NCBI RefSeq assembly: GCF_042661605.1
Contig: NZ_JBHSWJ010000002.1
Coordinates: 496,001 to 560,000, forward strand
Reading direction: 5' to 3'
From: Branchiibius cervicis
GTDB taxonomy: Bacteria; Actinomycetota; Actinomycetes; Actinomycetales; Dermatophilaceae
DNA: 64,000 nt
Each line of letters begins with the position of its first letter. Position 1 is the stretch's first letter. The notes beneath the pieces are model-generated. The model was not told where the DNA came from and made no database searches. It was given only the letters and a program-made list of their open reading frames with translations. Positions 41,260 through 52,270 of this stretch are shown here, piece by piece. A program made the translations under genes and the position numbers.

Positions 41260-41727
41260 CTACGGTCTGGTGCCGGTGAAGACGAAGCGCTTGTAGCCCC
41301 AGTACCGGAACGCGGTGGCCAGGACCAGGCCGATGACGTTGGCCGAGACGTTGTCGTCCAGTTGGCTGGTCAGCCCCATGAGGTAGTGCGAGATCCACAG
41401 GCACACCAGACTGATCGCGACGCCGATCATGCAGACCACCGTGAACGCGACGAACTCGTGGTGCAGCTTGTCGCGCCGGGTGTCGGGGAACACCCAGTAG
41501 CGGTTGCCCAGCCAGGCGACGACGACGCCCAGGGTGCTGGAGATGAACTTGGCGCCCAACACGTAGTGATACATGACGCCGTGCCCGTCCGGCCCGAGAT
41601 AGCGCAGGACGTTGAAGCCGCCGACATCGGTGATCAGACCCAGCAACCCGATGACAGCGAACCGGACCAGACGGGAGAAATCGGGCCGCCGACCCGTTTC
41701 GGGGCTTACTGAAGCGTCAACTGTCAC
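41260..41727 (-). CDS. GtrA-like membrane protein
   Basis: 155 aa with four predicted membrane helices: FAVIGLLGLITDVGGFNVLRYL, FISSTLGVVVAWLGNRYWVF, VAFTVVCMIGVAISLVCLWISH and VSANVIGLVLATAFRYWGYKRFVF. The NRYWVF and FRYWGYKRFVF stretches are hallmarks of the GtrA/DPMS family, thought to flip polyprenyl-linked sugars. Convergent with the glycosyltransferase at 40443, whose product it may move. Start uncertain: GTG at 41727 or TTG at 41745; neither has a good ribosome site. Confidence 0.85.
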   Translation of the reverse strand: MTVDASVSPETGRRPDFSRLVRFAVIGLLGLITDVGGFNVLRYLGPDGHGVMYHYVLGAKFISSTLGVVVAWLGNRYWVFPDTRRDKLHHEFVAFTVVCMIGVAISLVCLWISHYLMGLTSQLDDNVSANVIGLVLATAFRYWGYKRFVFTGTRP

Positions 41728-41827
41728 GAACAACGATGGTAACAATGTGCCGGCTGTGAGCGGGGACGCCGAGCCGGCCGACGGTACGGCGTGATCGGGG
41801 CGCCGATGCAGGCGTCCGTGGCGGTGA

Positions 41828-41857
41828 TTTGGCCGCTTCTGCAGGCGGCAGTAGACT
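41828..41857 (+). promoter_or_regulatory. Candidate rpsL operon promoter
   Basis: TTTGGC (41828-41833), 18-bp spacer, TAGACT (41852-41857). This lies in the 435-bp gap 41728-42162, which holds no other gene that I can support although an open frame runs through it in front of rpsL. Confidence 0.35.
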
Positions 41858-42162
41858 TAATAATCGTGCGTGGGCTCTGCCCTGCCCTGCCATTGATCGG
41901 CCGGTTGGCGGATCGGTCCGGGGCATCAGACCACCACACGTTCTCGCCGGGCAGTCGGGCGGGGGGCAAGCTTGGCAGATGCGCTGAGGTCTGGCGCGTC
42001 ACGCTCCCTGGATTCAACCGGAAGTGCGGGGGAGGACGCCGAACCGACACGCCCGAGCGCGGGGGTCGGAGAGGTGAGTTCAAGGAGTTCCGGTCGCGGA
42101 GCGTCCGAGCACGCACCGCGACAAGCGAACAGACAAGATTCGACGATTACGGAGACAACAGG

Positions 42163-42537
42163 TTGCCTACTATCAACCAGCTCGTCCGCAAGGGTCGGCA
42201 GGACAAGGTCACGAAGTCCACGAAGCCGGCCCTGAAGGGCAGCCCCCAGCGACGCGGTGTGTGCACCCGCGTTTACACCACGACCCCGAAGAAGCCGAAC
42301 TCGGCGCTTCGTAAGGTCGCCCGCGTGAAGTTGACCTCGGGTATCGAGGTCACCGCGTACATCCCCGGCGAGGGCCACAACCTGCAGGAGCACTCGATGG
42401 TGCTCATCCGCGGCGGTCGTGTGCGCGACCTGCCGGGTGTGCGCTACAAGATCATTCGCGGTTCGCTGGACACCCAGGGTGTCAAGAACCGCAAGCAGTC
42501 CCGGTCCCGTTACGGCGCGAAGATGGAGAAGAAGTAA
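42163..42537 (+). CDS. rpsL: 30S ribosomal protein S12
   Basis: 124 aa of the decoding centre. TTG start (PTINQLVRKGRQDKVTKS), chosen because it gives the exact family N-terminus and GGAGACAACAGG lies upstream; the frame is open back to 41791. TTTPKKPNSALRKVAR and VTAYIPGEGHNLQEHSMVLIRGGRVRDLPGVRYK are conserved. Lys43 is normal. Residue 88 is Arg (codon CGC at 42424), where the usual residue is Lys; the change at this site gives streptomycin resistance in other bacteria. The stop overlaps the rpsG start (TAATG). Confidence 0.96.
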   Translation: MPTINQLVRKGRQDKVTKSTKPALKGSPQRRGVCTRVYTTTPKKPNSALRKVARVKLTSGIEVTAYIPGEGHNLQEHSMVLIRGGRVRDLPGVRYKIIRGSLDTQGVKNRKQSRSRYGAKMEKK

Positions 42538-43007
42538 TGCCTCGCAAGGGTCCTGCTCCCAAGCGTCCGCTGCTGAACGACCCCGTCTACTCCTCCACCC
42601 TGGTGACCCAGCTGGTCAACAAGGTGCTGCTGGACGGCAAGAAGTCGGTGGCCGAACGCATCGTGTACGGCGCTCTCGAGGGCTGCCGTGAGAAGACCGG
42701 CACCGATCCGGTGGTCACCCTCAAGCGCGCGCTGGACAACGTCCGCCCGTCGCTGGAGGTCAAGTCCCGCCGCGTCGGCGGCGCCACCTACCAGGTGCCG
42801 ATCGAGGTCAAGCCGAACCGCGCGACGACCCTGTCGCTGCGTTGGCTGGTCGGCTACTCGCGCCAGCGTCGCGAGAAGACGATGACCGAGCGCCTGATGA
42901 ACGAGATCCTCGACGCCTCCAACGGCCTGGGTGCCGCGGTGAAGCGCCGTGAGGACACGCACAAGATGGCTGAGTCCAACCGGGCCTTCGCGCACTACCG
43001 CTGGTGA
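42537..43007 (+). CDS. rpsG: 30S ribosomal protein S7
   Basis: 156 aa. MPRKGPAPKRPLLNDPVYSSTLVTQLVNKVLLDGKKSVAERIVYGALEG and later RRVGGATYQVPIEVKPNRATTLSLRWLVGYSRQRREKTMTERL are the standard S7 blocks; ends NRAFAHYRW. It nucleates the 30S head and is often the translational repressor of the str operon. Its ATG shares a base with the rpsL stop. Confidence 0.97.
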   Translation: MPRKGPAPKRPLLNDPVYSSTLVTQLVNKVLLDGKKSVAERIVYGALEGCREKTGTDPVVTLKRALDNVRPSLEVKSRRVGGATYQVPIEVKPNRATTLSLRWLVGYSRQRREKTMTERLMNEILDASNGLGAAVKRREDTHKMAESNRAFAHYRW

Positions 43008-43012
43008 CCCGA

Positions 43013-43050
43013 CGGTCCGGCTGGTGGGTCACCGCCCGCCGGCCGGACCG
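43013..43050 (+). repeat. 16-bp stem in the rpsG-fusA gap
   Basis: CGGTCCGGCTGGTGGG pairs with CCCGCCGGCCGGACCG (two G-T pairs) around TCACCG, 5 bp after the rpsG stop. No T tract follows. Confidence 0.7.
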
Positions 43051-43143
43051 AACGGTACGCCGCGTGGCCGCCCAGGCGACCACTCGCCGTACCTCCCCTG
43101 ACTTCACATCACTCACACACCGAGCGAGACGAGAAGAGACAAC

Positions 43144-45254
<2,111 letters not shown>

Positions 45255-45257
<3 letters not shown>

Positions 45258-45274
45258 CAGGCGTACGCCTGTCA
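45255..45274 (+). repeat. Perfect 20-bp palindrome at the fusA stop
   Basis: TGACAGGCGTACGCCTGTCA starts with the fusA stop codon. It can fold as a small hairpin or serve as a symmetric protein site. tuf starts 75 bp further on. Confidence 0.75.
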
Positions 45275-45348
45275 GCCAACCGGTAACGAAAGAAAACCAA
45301 CCGGCGCCGCCCCGGCGCTAGAAACCAGTCCTTGAAGGAGGACCCCAA

Positions 45349-46545
45349 GTGGGTAAGGCCAAGTTCGAGCGGACCAAGCCGCACGTCAACATCGGGACCA
45401 TCGGTCACATCGACCACGGCAAGACGACGCTGACGGCTGCGATCTCGAAGGTGTTGCACGACAAGTTCCCGGACCTGAACCCCCAGTTCGCGTTCGACGA
45501 GATCGACAAGGCTCCGGAAGAGAAGCAGCGCGGTATCACCATCTCCATCGCGCACATCGAGTACCAGACGGAGAAGCGTCACTACGCGCACGTTGACTGC
45601 CCGGGTCACGCTGACTACGTCAAGAACATGATCACCGGTGCCGCCCAGATGGACGGCGCGATCCTGGTGGTGGCCGCGACCGACGGTCCGATGCCGCAGA
45701 CCAAGGAGCACGTGCTGCTGGCCCGTCAGGTCGGCGTTCCCTACATCGTGGTCGCCCTGAACAAGGCGGACATGGTGGACGACGAGGAGATCATCGAGCT
45801 CGTCGAGATGGAGGTCCGCGAGCTGCTGTCCACCTACGAGTTCCCGGGCGACGACGTCCCGGTCGTGAAGGTCTCGGCGCTGAAGGCGCTCGAGGGCGAC
45901 CCGATCTGGGCCAAGTCCGTCGAGGACCTCATGGACGCCGTGGACGAGTACATCCCGGACCCGGAGCGCGACACCGACAAGCCGTTCCTGATGCCCGTTG
46001 AGGACGTCTTCACGATCACCGGTCGTGGCACCGTCGTCACCGGCCGTATCGAGCGCGGTGTCCTGAACGTCAACGAGGAGGTCGAGATCGTCGGCCTGCG
46101 CGAGGGCCCGGCCGCCAAGACCACGGTCACCTCGATCGAGATGTTCAACAAGATGCTGGACAGCGGCCAGGCCGGCGACAACGCCGCGCTGCTGCTGCGC
46201 GGCATCAAGCGCGAGGACGTGGAGCGCGGTCAGGTCATCGCCAAGCCGACGACCACCACCCCGCACACCGAGTTCGAGGCATCGGTCTACATCCTGTCCA
46301 AGGACGAGGGTGGGCGCCACACGCCGTTCTACGACAACTACCGTCCGCAGTTCTACTTCCGGACCACGGACGTGACCGGTGTCGTGAAGCTGCCGGAGGG
46401 CACCGAGATGGTGATGCCCGGTGACAACACCGAGATGACCGTCACGCTGATCCAGCCGATCGCCATGGACGAAGGTCTGAAGTTCGCCATCCGTGAAGGC
46501 GGTCGTACCGTCGGCGCGGGTCGCGTCACCAAGATCCTCAAGTGA
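45349..46545 (+). CDS. tuf: Elongation factor Tu
   Basis: 398-aa GTPase that carries aminoacyl-tRNA to the ribosome. GTG start (GKAKFERTKPHVNIGTIGHIDHGKTTLTAAI, P-loop) with AAGGAGG upstream. Motifs: RGITISIAHIEYQTEKRHYAHVDCPGHADY (switch regions), NKADMVDD, VPVVKVSALKALEG; ends REGGRTVGAGRVTKILK. Last gene of the rpsL-rpsG-fusA-tuf operon, which a terminator closes. Confidence 0.98.
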   Translation: MGKAKFERTKPHVNIGTIGHIDHGKTTLTAAISKVLHDKFPDLNPQFAFDEIDKAPEEKQRGITISIAHIEYQTEKRHYAHVDCPGHADYVKNMITGAAQMDGAILVVAATDGPMPQTKEHVLLARQVGVPYIVVALNKADMVDDEEIIELVEMEVRELLSTYEFPGDDVPVVKVSALKALEGDPIWAKSVEDLMDAVDEYIPDPERDTDKPFLMPVEDVFTITGRGTVVTGRIERGVLNVNEEVEIVGLREGPAAKTTVTSIEMFNKMLDSGQAGDNAALLLRGIKREDVERGQVIAKPTTTTPHTEFEASVYILSKDEGGRHTPFYDNYRPQFYFRTTDVTGVVKLPEGTEMVMPGDNTEMTVTLIQPIAMDEGLKFAIREGGRTVGAGRVTKILK

Positions 46546-46575
46546 TGACCGGCGGGTCCGCCCGCCGTTGATCGC

Positions 46576-46610
46576 GCCGAAGGCCCCGGGTTCTCCCGGG
46601 GCCTTTCGGC
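46576..46610 (+). terminator. Terminator after tuf
   Basis: GCCGAAGGCCCCGGG pairs with CCCGGGGCCTTTCGGC around TTCT, 30 bp after the tuf stop. Confidence 0.88.
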
Positions 46611-46758
46611 GTACCCAGGGTTTTCCCAGGGAGTTGGCAGCATGTTGGCAGGTGGCGGAAGCGTTGCCGGTAACAGGACCAGCGCAGGATCGAAGATGCT
46701 TGCGGCCACCATCCCGGCCGCAACATTTCCGGTAGATCTACGTCCTGAAAGGCGCCCC

Positions 46759-48849
46759 ATGCGTCGTACTCTCCCCGCGCGTGTCGCGGTCGCGGCCGGC
46801 TCAACCGCCGTCCTGGCTGTCGCATTCGCCGTCCCCTCTGTAGCCAACGCCGCCGAAACCGGCGGCCGACACGTTCTGAACGGCAAACCGGCCTGGGCCG
46901 CCCAGGCCGCGCGCGTCGGCGCCGTCCCGTCGACGACCGGCCTGAGTTTCAAGGTGGTGCTGAATCTGCGCGACGAGGCAGGTGCCGAGGCGCTCGCGCA
47001 GTCCGTCTCAGACCCCAGCAGTGCGAACTACCGCAAATTCGTCTCCGCCGCCCAGTGGCGGTCCCGATTCGCCCCGACCGACGCGCAGGTGAAACAGGTG
47101 ACGAGCTGGCTGAAGAGCCAGGGCCTGAAGGTTGGGCAGATCCCGGCCAACCACCGCTACGTGATGGTGTCGGGTGCCACCGCCTCCGTGAACAGCGCCT
47201 TCGGGACGTCGATGAGCCATTTCCGCTATAAGGGCCGCACGGAGACCGCCCCCGCCACCGCGCTCACTATCCCGGCCAGCCTGGGGTCATTGGTCGCTGG
47301 GGTCGCCGGTCTGGACAGCACCGCTCGCGCGACGCCGCAGTCGAGTACCGGATCCACCAACTCGGTGAGTACCGACGGTCTGCGCGGCATGACGAAGGTG
47401 ACCAGCGACACCACCCTGCCCGGGCCGCCCGACGTGTTCGTCAATTCCGGCCCCTGCTCGTCGTACTACGGCCAGAAGAGCGCCACCTCGGTGCCAACCC
47501 TGCCGGGGGTCAAGAACCCGATGCCGTACGTCGTCTGCGGCTACAAGCCGCCGCAGATCCGCAGTGCCTACGGCGAGGACACGATGTTGCAGTCGGGCTA
47601 CGACGGCCGCGGTGCCACGGTCGCGATCGTCGACGCCTTCGCCTCGCCGACGATTCTGAAGGACGCGACGAACTACGCGAAGAAGAACGACCCCAGTCAC
47701 CCGCTGCGCAGCTACCAGTTCAGCCAGTCCCTGCCCGCGTCGTACAACTCGATCGACGAGTGCGGCGGCAACGGCTGGTACGGCGAGGAGACCCTCGACG
47801 TCGAAGCAGTCCACGCGACGGCGCCGCAGGCCAACATCCTCTACGTCGGTGCGGCCAGCTGCGGCGACTACGACCTCAACTCGGCGGTCAACACGGTGGT
47901 CGACAACCAGCTGGCCCAGGTGATCAGCAACTCGTACGGCTTCTCCGGTGAGCCGACGTCGATCAGTGACGTCGCCGAGGACCACCAGACCGCGATGCAG
48001 GCCGCCGGCGAAGGCATCAGCCTGCTGTTCTCCGCGGGTGACAACGGCGACGAGATCGCCAACACCGGGACGCGCACCGTCGATTACGAGGCATCCGACC
48101 CCTACGTCACCGCGGTCGGCGGCACCTCCCTGGCAGTCACCCAGTCCGGCGGCTACGGCTGGGAGCAGGGCTGGGGCACGGGCAAGTCGACGCTGAAGGA
48201 CGGCGCCTGGACTCCGCTCCCGCCGGCGTACGTGTACGGCGGTGGTGGCGGTACCAGCCAGCTGTTCAAGCAGCCGAAGTACCAGCAGGGCGTGGTGCCG
48301 ACGTCGATCAGCAACTACTTCGGCAACGGCGCCTACCGCGCGGTCCCGGACGTGGCGATGGTCGGTGACCCGCAGACCGGGTTCCTGGTCGGCGAGACGC
48401 AGGCCTTCCCGGATGGCACCACGAAGTACTCCGAGTACCGCATCGGTGGAACCTCGCTGTCGAGCCCGTTGTTCGCCGGCGTGGTCGCGGTCGCCAACCA
48501 GGCCAACGGCGGCCCACTGGGCTTCCTGAACCCGAAGCTGTACAAGCTCGCCGGCACACCGGCGTTCACCGACGTGAACCATCAGGGCGTCACCGACGCA
48601 GTGGTGCGGGTCGACTTCGCCAACGGGGTGGACGCGAGCGACGGTCTTGTGACCACCGCCCGCACGATCAACCAGACCGGAACGATCTTCACCCGCAAGG
48701 GCTACGACGACGTGACCGGTGTGGGCAGCCCGAACGGGGTGAGCTTCTTTGCCGGAGTGACCGGCAGCAAGTCGCTCGTCGGCGCGCACGGCGGCGGTGG
48801 CGGCACCAAGCACACCGGCCCGGTGACCGTGGCCAAGCCGCTGCGGTAG
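46759..48849 (+). CDS. Secreted S53 (sedolisin/kumamolisin-type) serine-carboxyl protease
   Basis: 696 aa. Signal peptide MRRTLPARVAVAAGSTAVLAVAFAVPSVANA, then a prodomain (about 60-210; VLNLRDEAGAEALAQSVSDPSSANYRKF, FAPTDAQVKQVTSWLKSQGL). The catalytic domain has Glu343 and Asp347 (YGEETLDVEAVHATAP), the oxyanion Asp in LFSAGDNG near 435 and the nucleophile Ser566 in GGTSLSSPLFAG. The calcium-site region is DDVTGVGSPNG near 660. Such enzymes are self-activated acid proteases. ATG has GAAAGG upstream. Monocistronic, between tuf and the alcohol dehydrogenase operon. Confidence 0.92.
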   Translation: MRRTLPARVAVAAGSTAVLAVAFAVPSVANAAETGGRHVLNGKPAWAAQAARVGAVPSTTGLSFKVVLNLRDEAGAEALAQSVSDPSSANYRKFVSAAQWRSRFAPTDAQVKQVTSWLKSQGLKVGQIPANHRYVMVSGATASVNSAFGTSMSHFRYKGRTETAPATALTIPASLGSLVAGVAGLDSTARATPQSSTGSTNSVSTDGLRGMTKVTSDTTLPGPPDVFVNSGPCSSYYGQKSATSVPTLPGVKNPMPYVVCGYKPPQIRSAYGEDTMLQSGYDGRGATVAIVDAFASPTILKDATNYAKKNDPSHPLRSYQFSQSLPASYNSIDECGGNGWYGEETLDVEAVHATAPQANILYVGAASCGDYDLNSAVNTVVDNQLAQVISNSYGFSGEPTSISDVAEDHQTAMQAAGEGISLLFSAGDNGDEIANTGTRTVDYEASDPYVTAVGGTSLAVTQSGGYGWEQGWGTGKSTLKDGAWTPLPPAYVYGGGGGTSQLFKQPKYQQGVVPTSISNYFGNGAYRAVPDVAMVGDPQTGFLVGETQAFPDGTTKYSEYRIGGTSLSSPLFAGVVAVANQANGGPLGFLNPKLYKLAGTPAFTDVNHQGVTDAVVRVDFANGVDASDGLVTTARTINQTGTIFTRKGYDDVTGVGSPNGVSFFAGVTGSKSLVGAHGGGGGTKHTGPVTVAKPLR

Positions 48850-48881
48850 CTGATCCGACGGGACCCCCGGGTCCCACGCTG

Positions 48882-48909
48882 GGGCCGGTTTGCGCACGCA
48901 AGCCGGCCC
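48882..48909 (+). terminator. Terminator after the S53 protease gene
   Basis: GGGCCGGTTTGCG pairs with CGCAAGCCGGCCC (one G-T pair) around CA, 32 bp after the stop. A smaller GGGACC/GGTCCC stem lies just before it. Confidence 0.7.
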
Positions 48910-48973
48910 TTCGGCGTACGCGGATCCGGGCAGTTGCGCCCGGGAAGCGGATGCAACCCTCCTGCAACCTCTC

Positions 48974-48989
48974 AGTGACTAACGTCACA
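48974..48989. promoter_or_regulatory. CRP/GlxR-like binding site upstream of the alcohol dehydrogenase operon
   Basis: AGTGACTAACGTCACA fits the TGTGA-N6-TCACA consensus at nine of ten conserved positions. It lies 42 bp before the GTG start at 49031, near or just downstream of where a promoter would be, so it could activate or repress. Confidence 0.55.
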
Positions 48990-49030
48990 TTACTGCCCGC
49001 TGACGTGCATCCCGGGAGGTCGTCCCGCAC

Positions 49031-50178
49031 GTGTCCCTGTCCAAATTCCACGCACCCGAGATCGTTTTCGGCCCCGGTTCGCTCGCCGAGGCGGGTTTCG
49101 CGGCGGCCCGGCTCGGGGCGCGAGCGCCCTTCGTCGTCACTGACCCCGGCATCGTCGAGGCCGGCTGGAGCGGCGAGCTCCTGGGGCACCTGGCGGATGC
49201 GGGCCTGCGGGCGAGTCTGTGGACCGAGGTGACGCCCAACCCGAAGGACCACGAGATCCGGGCGGCGCACGCGGCGTACGTCGATCGCGGCGCGGACGTG
49301 ATCGTCGCCATCGGCGGCGGCTCGGTCATGGACGCGGCCAAGGGCGTAGCGATCCTGGCCGGCAACGGCGGGGACATCCTGGACTACCGCGGCGTCGATC
49401 GGATGACCAACCCGATCCCGCCGCTGATGATGATCCCGAGCACGTCCGGCACGGGCGCCGACGTCTCGCAGTTCTGCATCGTCACCGACACCGAACGATC
49501 GGTCAAGATCACGGTCATGGGCCGGGCGTTGGTGCCGGACCTGTCGATCACCGATCCGCGCCTGTTGCAAACCATGCCCGAATGGCTCAATGCCGCAACG
49601 GGTTTGGACGCCCTGACGCACGGCATCGAATCCTTCGTCTCGCTGGCTCACAACCCGCTCGCTGACCTGCACGCCGTGTCGGCGGTCGGGCTGGTCGGCC
49701 AGCACCTGCGCGACACCATGGAGCGTCCGGACGACATGGATGCACGCCGCGGGATGGCTGAGGCGAGCCTGTCCGCCGGGCTGGCGTTCAGCAACGCGAT
49801 CCTCGGGGCGACCCATGCGATGAGCCACCAGGTGGGGGCCTCCTGGACGCACCGCACGGAGTGATCAACGGCGTCCTGCTGCCGCACGTCGTCCGCTTCA
49901 ATGCCGCCGAGGCGCCCGAGCGGTTCCTGCCCCTCGCCCACGCGTTCGGGCTGTCGGGTCAGGAGACGGACGCGTCGGTGGCGGCGGACTGGCTTGCCGA
50001 CCGGATCCGGGCGCTCGCCGATCAGGTGGGGGTTCCCAGCGGCCTGAAGGTGCTCGGGGTGACCGAGGACAACTGCCGCCTGCTGGCGCGTACCGCACTG
50101 GACGACGCGTGCCTGACCACCAATCCACGGGCCGCTGACGAGGACGACCTGGAGATGTTGTTCCGGGCGGCGTTATGA
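49031..50178 (+). CDS. Iron-containing (type III) alcohol dehydrogenase (single-base frameshift)
   Basis: 382 aa once restored. GTG start (SLSKFHAPEIVFGPGSLAEAG) after GGGAGG. NAD motif AIGGGSVMDAAKG near residue 95; metal ligands Asp and His in GLDALTHGIESFVS near 193-206, His in GATHAMSHQVGG near 262 and DAPHGVINGVLLPH near 276. The frame breaks between the last two ligands: one G is missing in the run 49834-49838. It heads an operon with a histidine kinase and a NarL-type regulator, the pattern of ErcA/ErcS/ErbR in pseudomonads and of the mycobacterial propanediol dehydrogenase gene beside mnoS/mnoR. It may act in alcohol sensing as well as oxidation. Confidence 0.88.
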
Positions 50179-51593
50179 CCCCCTCGCAACAGCGTGATCT
50201 GGAGTCGCTCACCGGTGTCAGATCGGGCAAACGGTCCTACTACCGGGAACTGCAGCGCTCTGACGAACGCCTGGCCCGCGCGGTCACGGCGATGGATTCG
50301 ATCTCGCGGGCCCTGGTGCGCACGGTGGAAGGTCCGCGCGGGTTGCTCGAGGAGGTCGTGCGGGCCGCCCGAGAGCACTGGTCGGCGGAATGGGCGGTCC
50401 TGGCGCTGGCCGACGGAGCCCTGCCGGGCAGCCGGCCGCGGCTGATCGTGCACGACGCCGAGGGACTGACCGCCAGCACGGTCGATGAGCTGCCGGAGCA
50501 CATCCGCGCCGAGGTCGCCCGGTTGTGCGCCGGCGGGCGGGAGACCGGCCCTGAGCGGACGGGAACAGGGCAATGGGTCCGGGTGCCGATGACCCTGGAG
50601 GGTACGCCGATCGGTGGACTATCCGTGCTCCACCGGCACACCGGCGGTGACGTGGGGGAGGACCTTGCTGTGTTGCGGATCCTGGCCAGTCAGGCGGCGG
50701 TGTCCTTGCACACCTCGGAGCAGTACCAATCCGGCCTGGCCCTGCACCGGCGCGCCCAGCAACTCAACGACCAGACGGCGATCCAGGCGCGGTTCCTCGC
50801 CGAGCGGACGGCCGCACTGCACGTGGCCGAGCGCCAGCTGGTCGTCGCCGGTCAGCGGCAGCTGGTGGACGAGGAGCGGCACCGGATCGCCCGGGAATTG
50901 CACGACACGGTCAGTCAGCAGGTCCTGTCGGTCGGGATGGCGGTCGAGCTCGCGCGCCGTGATGCCGATGCCCTCGGCGAGCCGGCGGTGCCGATCCACG
51001 ACCAGCTGGCGGTGGCCCGGGATCTGGCGGCCAGCGCCGTTGAGCAGCTGCGACAGGCGATCTACGCTCTGCACCAACCGCATTCGGACACCGTCCGGAC
51101 CTTGCCGGAGTTGCTGGACGCGCTGTTGGACCAGCACACCGGTTCGTTCGAGACCGCGCTGCGTGTTGAGGGCGATGAGGTGGAACTGGCAGAGGACGTC
51201 CATCACGAGTTGACCCGGGCGGTCGGTGAGGCGCTGTTCAACGCGGCAGTCCACGCCGCCGCGACGCGGGTCGTGGTGCGGGTCCGCTACCGGCCGAAGT
51301 TGCTGATCGTGACGGTTGCCGACAACGGCCGTGGCGATCCGCTTGCGTTGCGGCGGCATCTGCGGGTTTCGGCGCGCAGCGCAGGGGACGGACGCCACCG
51401 GGGACTGGCCAACATGCAGGAGCGCATGGCCAGGCTGGGTGGCTCGATCGGCTTCCGCCGGGCCCGGATCGGCGGCGTGCGGGTGGAACTCAAGCTGCCT
51501 CTACCGATCCGCGGCCACAGCGACGCCGGTCTGGTCGGACAACTACTTCGGAAGCCGGCGCAGATCGCGTCGACCGCGGAAAGGACTGCGTGA
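50175..51593 (+). CDS. GAF domain sensor histidine kinase, NarL-type (MnoS-like)
   Basis: 472 aa, no membrane segments, so a cytoplasmic sensor. A GAF domain spans about residues 40-185. The dimerisation domain has phosphoacceptor His243 (DEERHRIARELHDTVSQQVLSVGMAVELA, HisKA_3). The ATPase domain has VADNGRGDP near 395 and GLANMQERMARLGG. It pairs with the response regulator that starts on its stop codon and follows the alcohol dehydrogenase by ATGA overlap. In mycobacteria MnoS/MnoR of this type controls the methanol/alcohol dehydrogenase genes; assignment here is by architecture and context. Confidence 0.88.
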   Translation: MTPSQQRDLESLTGVRSGKRSYYRELQRSDERLARAVTAMDSISRALVRTVEGPRGLLEEVVRAAREHWSAEWAVLALADGALPGSRPRLIVHDAEGLTASTVDELPEHIRAEVARLCAGGRETGPERTGTGQWVRVPMTLEGTPIGGLSVLHRHTGGDVGEDLAVLRILASQAAVSLHTSEQYQSGLALHRRAQQLNDQTAIQARFLAERTAALHVAERQLVVAGQRQLVDEERHRIARELHDTVSQQVLSVGMAVELARRDADALGEPAVPIHDQLAVARDLAASAVEQLRQAIYALHQPHSDTVRTLPELLDALLDQHTGSFETALRVEGDEVELAEDVHHELTRAVGEALFNAAVHAAATRVVVRVRYRPKLLIVTVADNGRGDPLALRRHLRVSARSAGDGRHRGLANMQERMARLGGSIGFRRARIGGVRVELKLPLPIRGHSDAGLVGQLLRKPAQIASTAERTA

Positions 51594-52267
51594 TGGCCGG
51601 ATTGGACCCAGCCAACGGGACCACGGTGGCGACGGTGGACATCGTCCTGGTGGACGACCACGCGATCGTGCGGCAGGGAGTGCGCTCGATCCTGGAGCGG
51701 GAGCCGGACTTCAGGATCGTCGCCGAGGCAGCGACGGCGGCGGAAGCCATGGTCGTGGTGGCGCGCGCCAGGCCGCAGGTCGTCGTACTCGATCTGAAGC
51801 TCTCGACCGCTTCGGACGCCGAAGGCCTGGACCTGTGCCGGCAACTGTCCGACGACCACCCGGAGGTCGGGGTGCTGGTACTCACCACGTTCCTCGACGA
51901 CGCGCTGGTCCTGCAAGCGGTCCGAGCCGGCGCGCGCGGGTATGTGGTGAAGGACGTCGATACTTCCGCCCTCGTGCGGGCCATCCGGGATGTCAACCGC
52001 GGCGAGAGCGCCTTCGACGCGCACAGCGCCGCGGCGATGGTTCGCGGACTGAACGCGCCCAGCCCGGGGCAACAGCACGAACTGACCGACCGGGAGCGGG
52101 AGGTGTTGGTGCTGCTGGCGCACGGGCTGTCCAACAAGGACATCGGCTCCCGGCTGTTCATCTCCGAGACCACTGCGAAGTTCCACGTCGGCAACATCCT
52201 GCGCAAGCTGGGCGTGTCCCGGCGGGCCGAAGCGGTCTACGCCGCAAGCAAACTCGGGGTCATCTGA
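51593..52267 (+). CDS. NarL/LuxR-type response regulator (MnoR-like)
   Basis: 224 aa. Receiver domain with acidic pocket VLVDDHAI near residues 18-25, phosphoacceptor Asp67 (VVVLDLKLS), Thr in VLTTFLDD and Lys in YVVKDVDT. The C-terminal LuxR helix-turn-helix (LTDREREVLVLLAHGLSNKDIGSRLFISETTAKFHVGNILRKLGVSRR) is near 160-210. The ATG overlaps the kinase stop; a GTG one codon earlier is possible. It is the likely factor for the inverted repeats in the mdo-mftA gap. mftM is convergent, with 3 bp between stops. Confidence 0.88.
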   Translation: MAGLDPANGTTVATVDIVLVDDHAIVRQGVRSILEREPDFRIVAEAATAAEAMVVVARARPQVVVLDLKLSTASDAEGLDLCRQLSDDHPEVGVLVLTTFLDDALVLQAVRAGARGYVVKDVDTSALVRAIRDVNRGESAFDAHSAAAMVRGLNAPSPGQQHELTDREREVLVLLAHGLSNKDIGSRLFISETTAKFHVGNILRKLGVSRRAEAVYAASKLGVI

Positions 52268-52270
52268 GGA

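Noticed and set aside
41791..42162. N-terminal extension of S12 to 248 aa
   Set aside because: The TTG at 42163 gives the exact S12 N-terminus with a ribosome site; the upstream part has no family resemblance.
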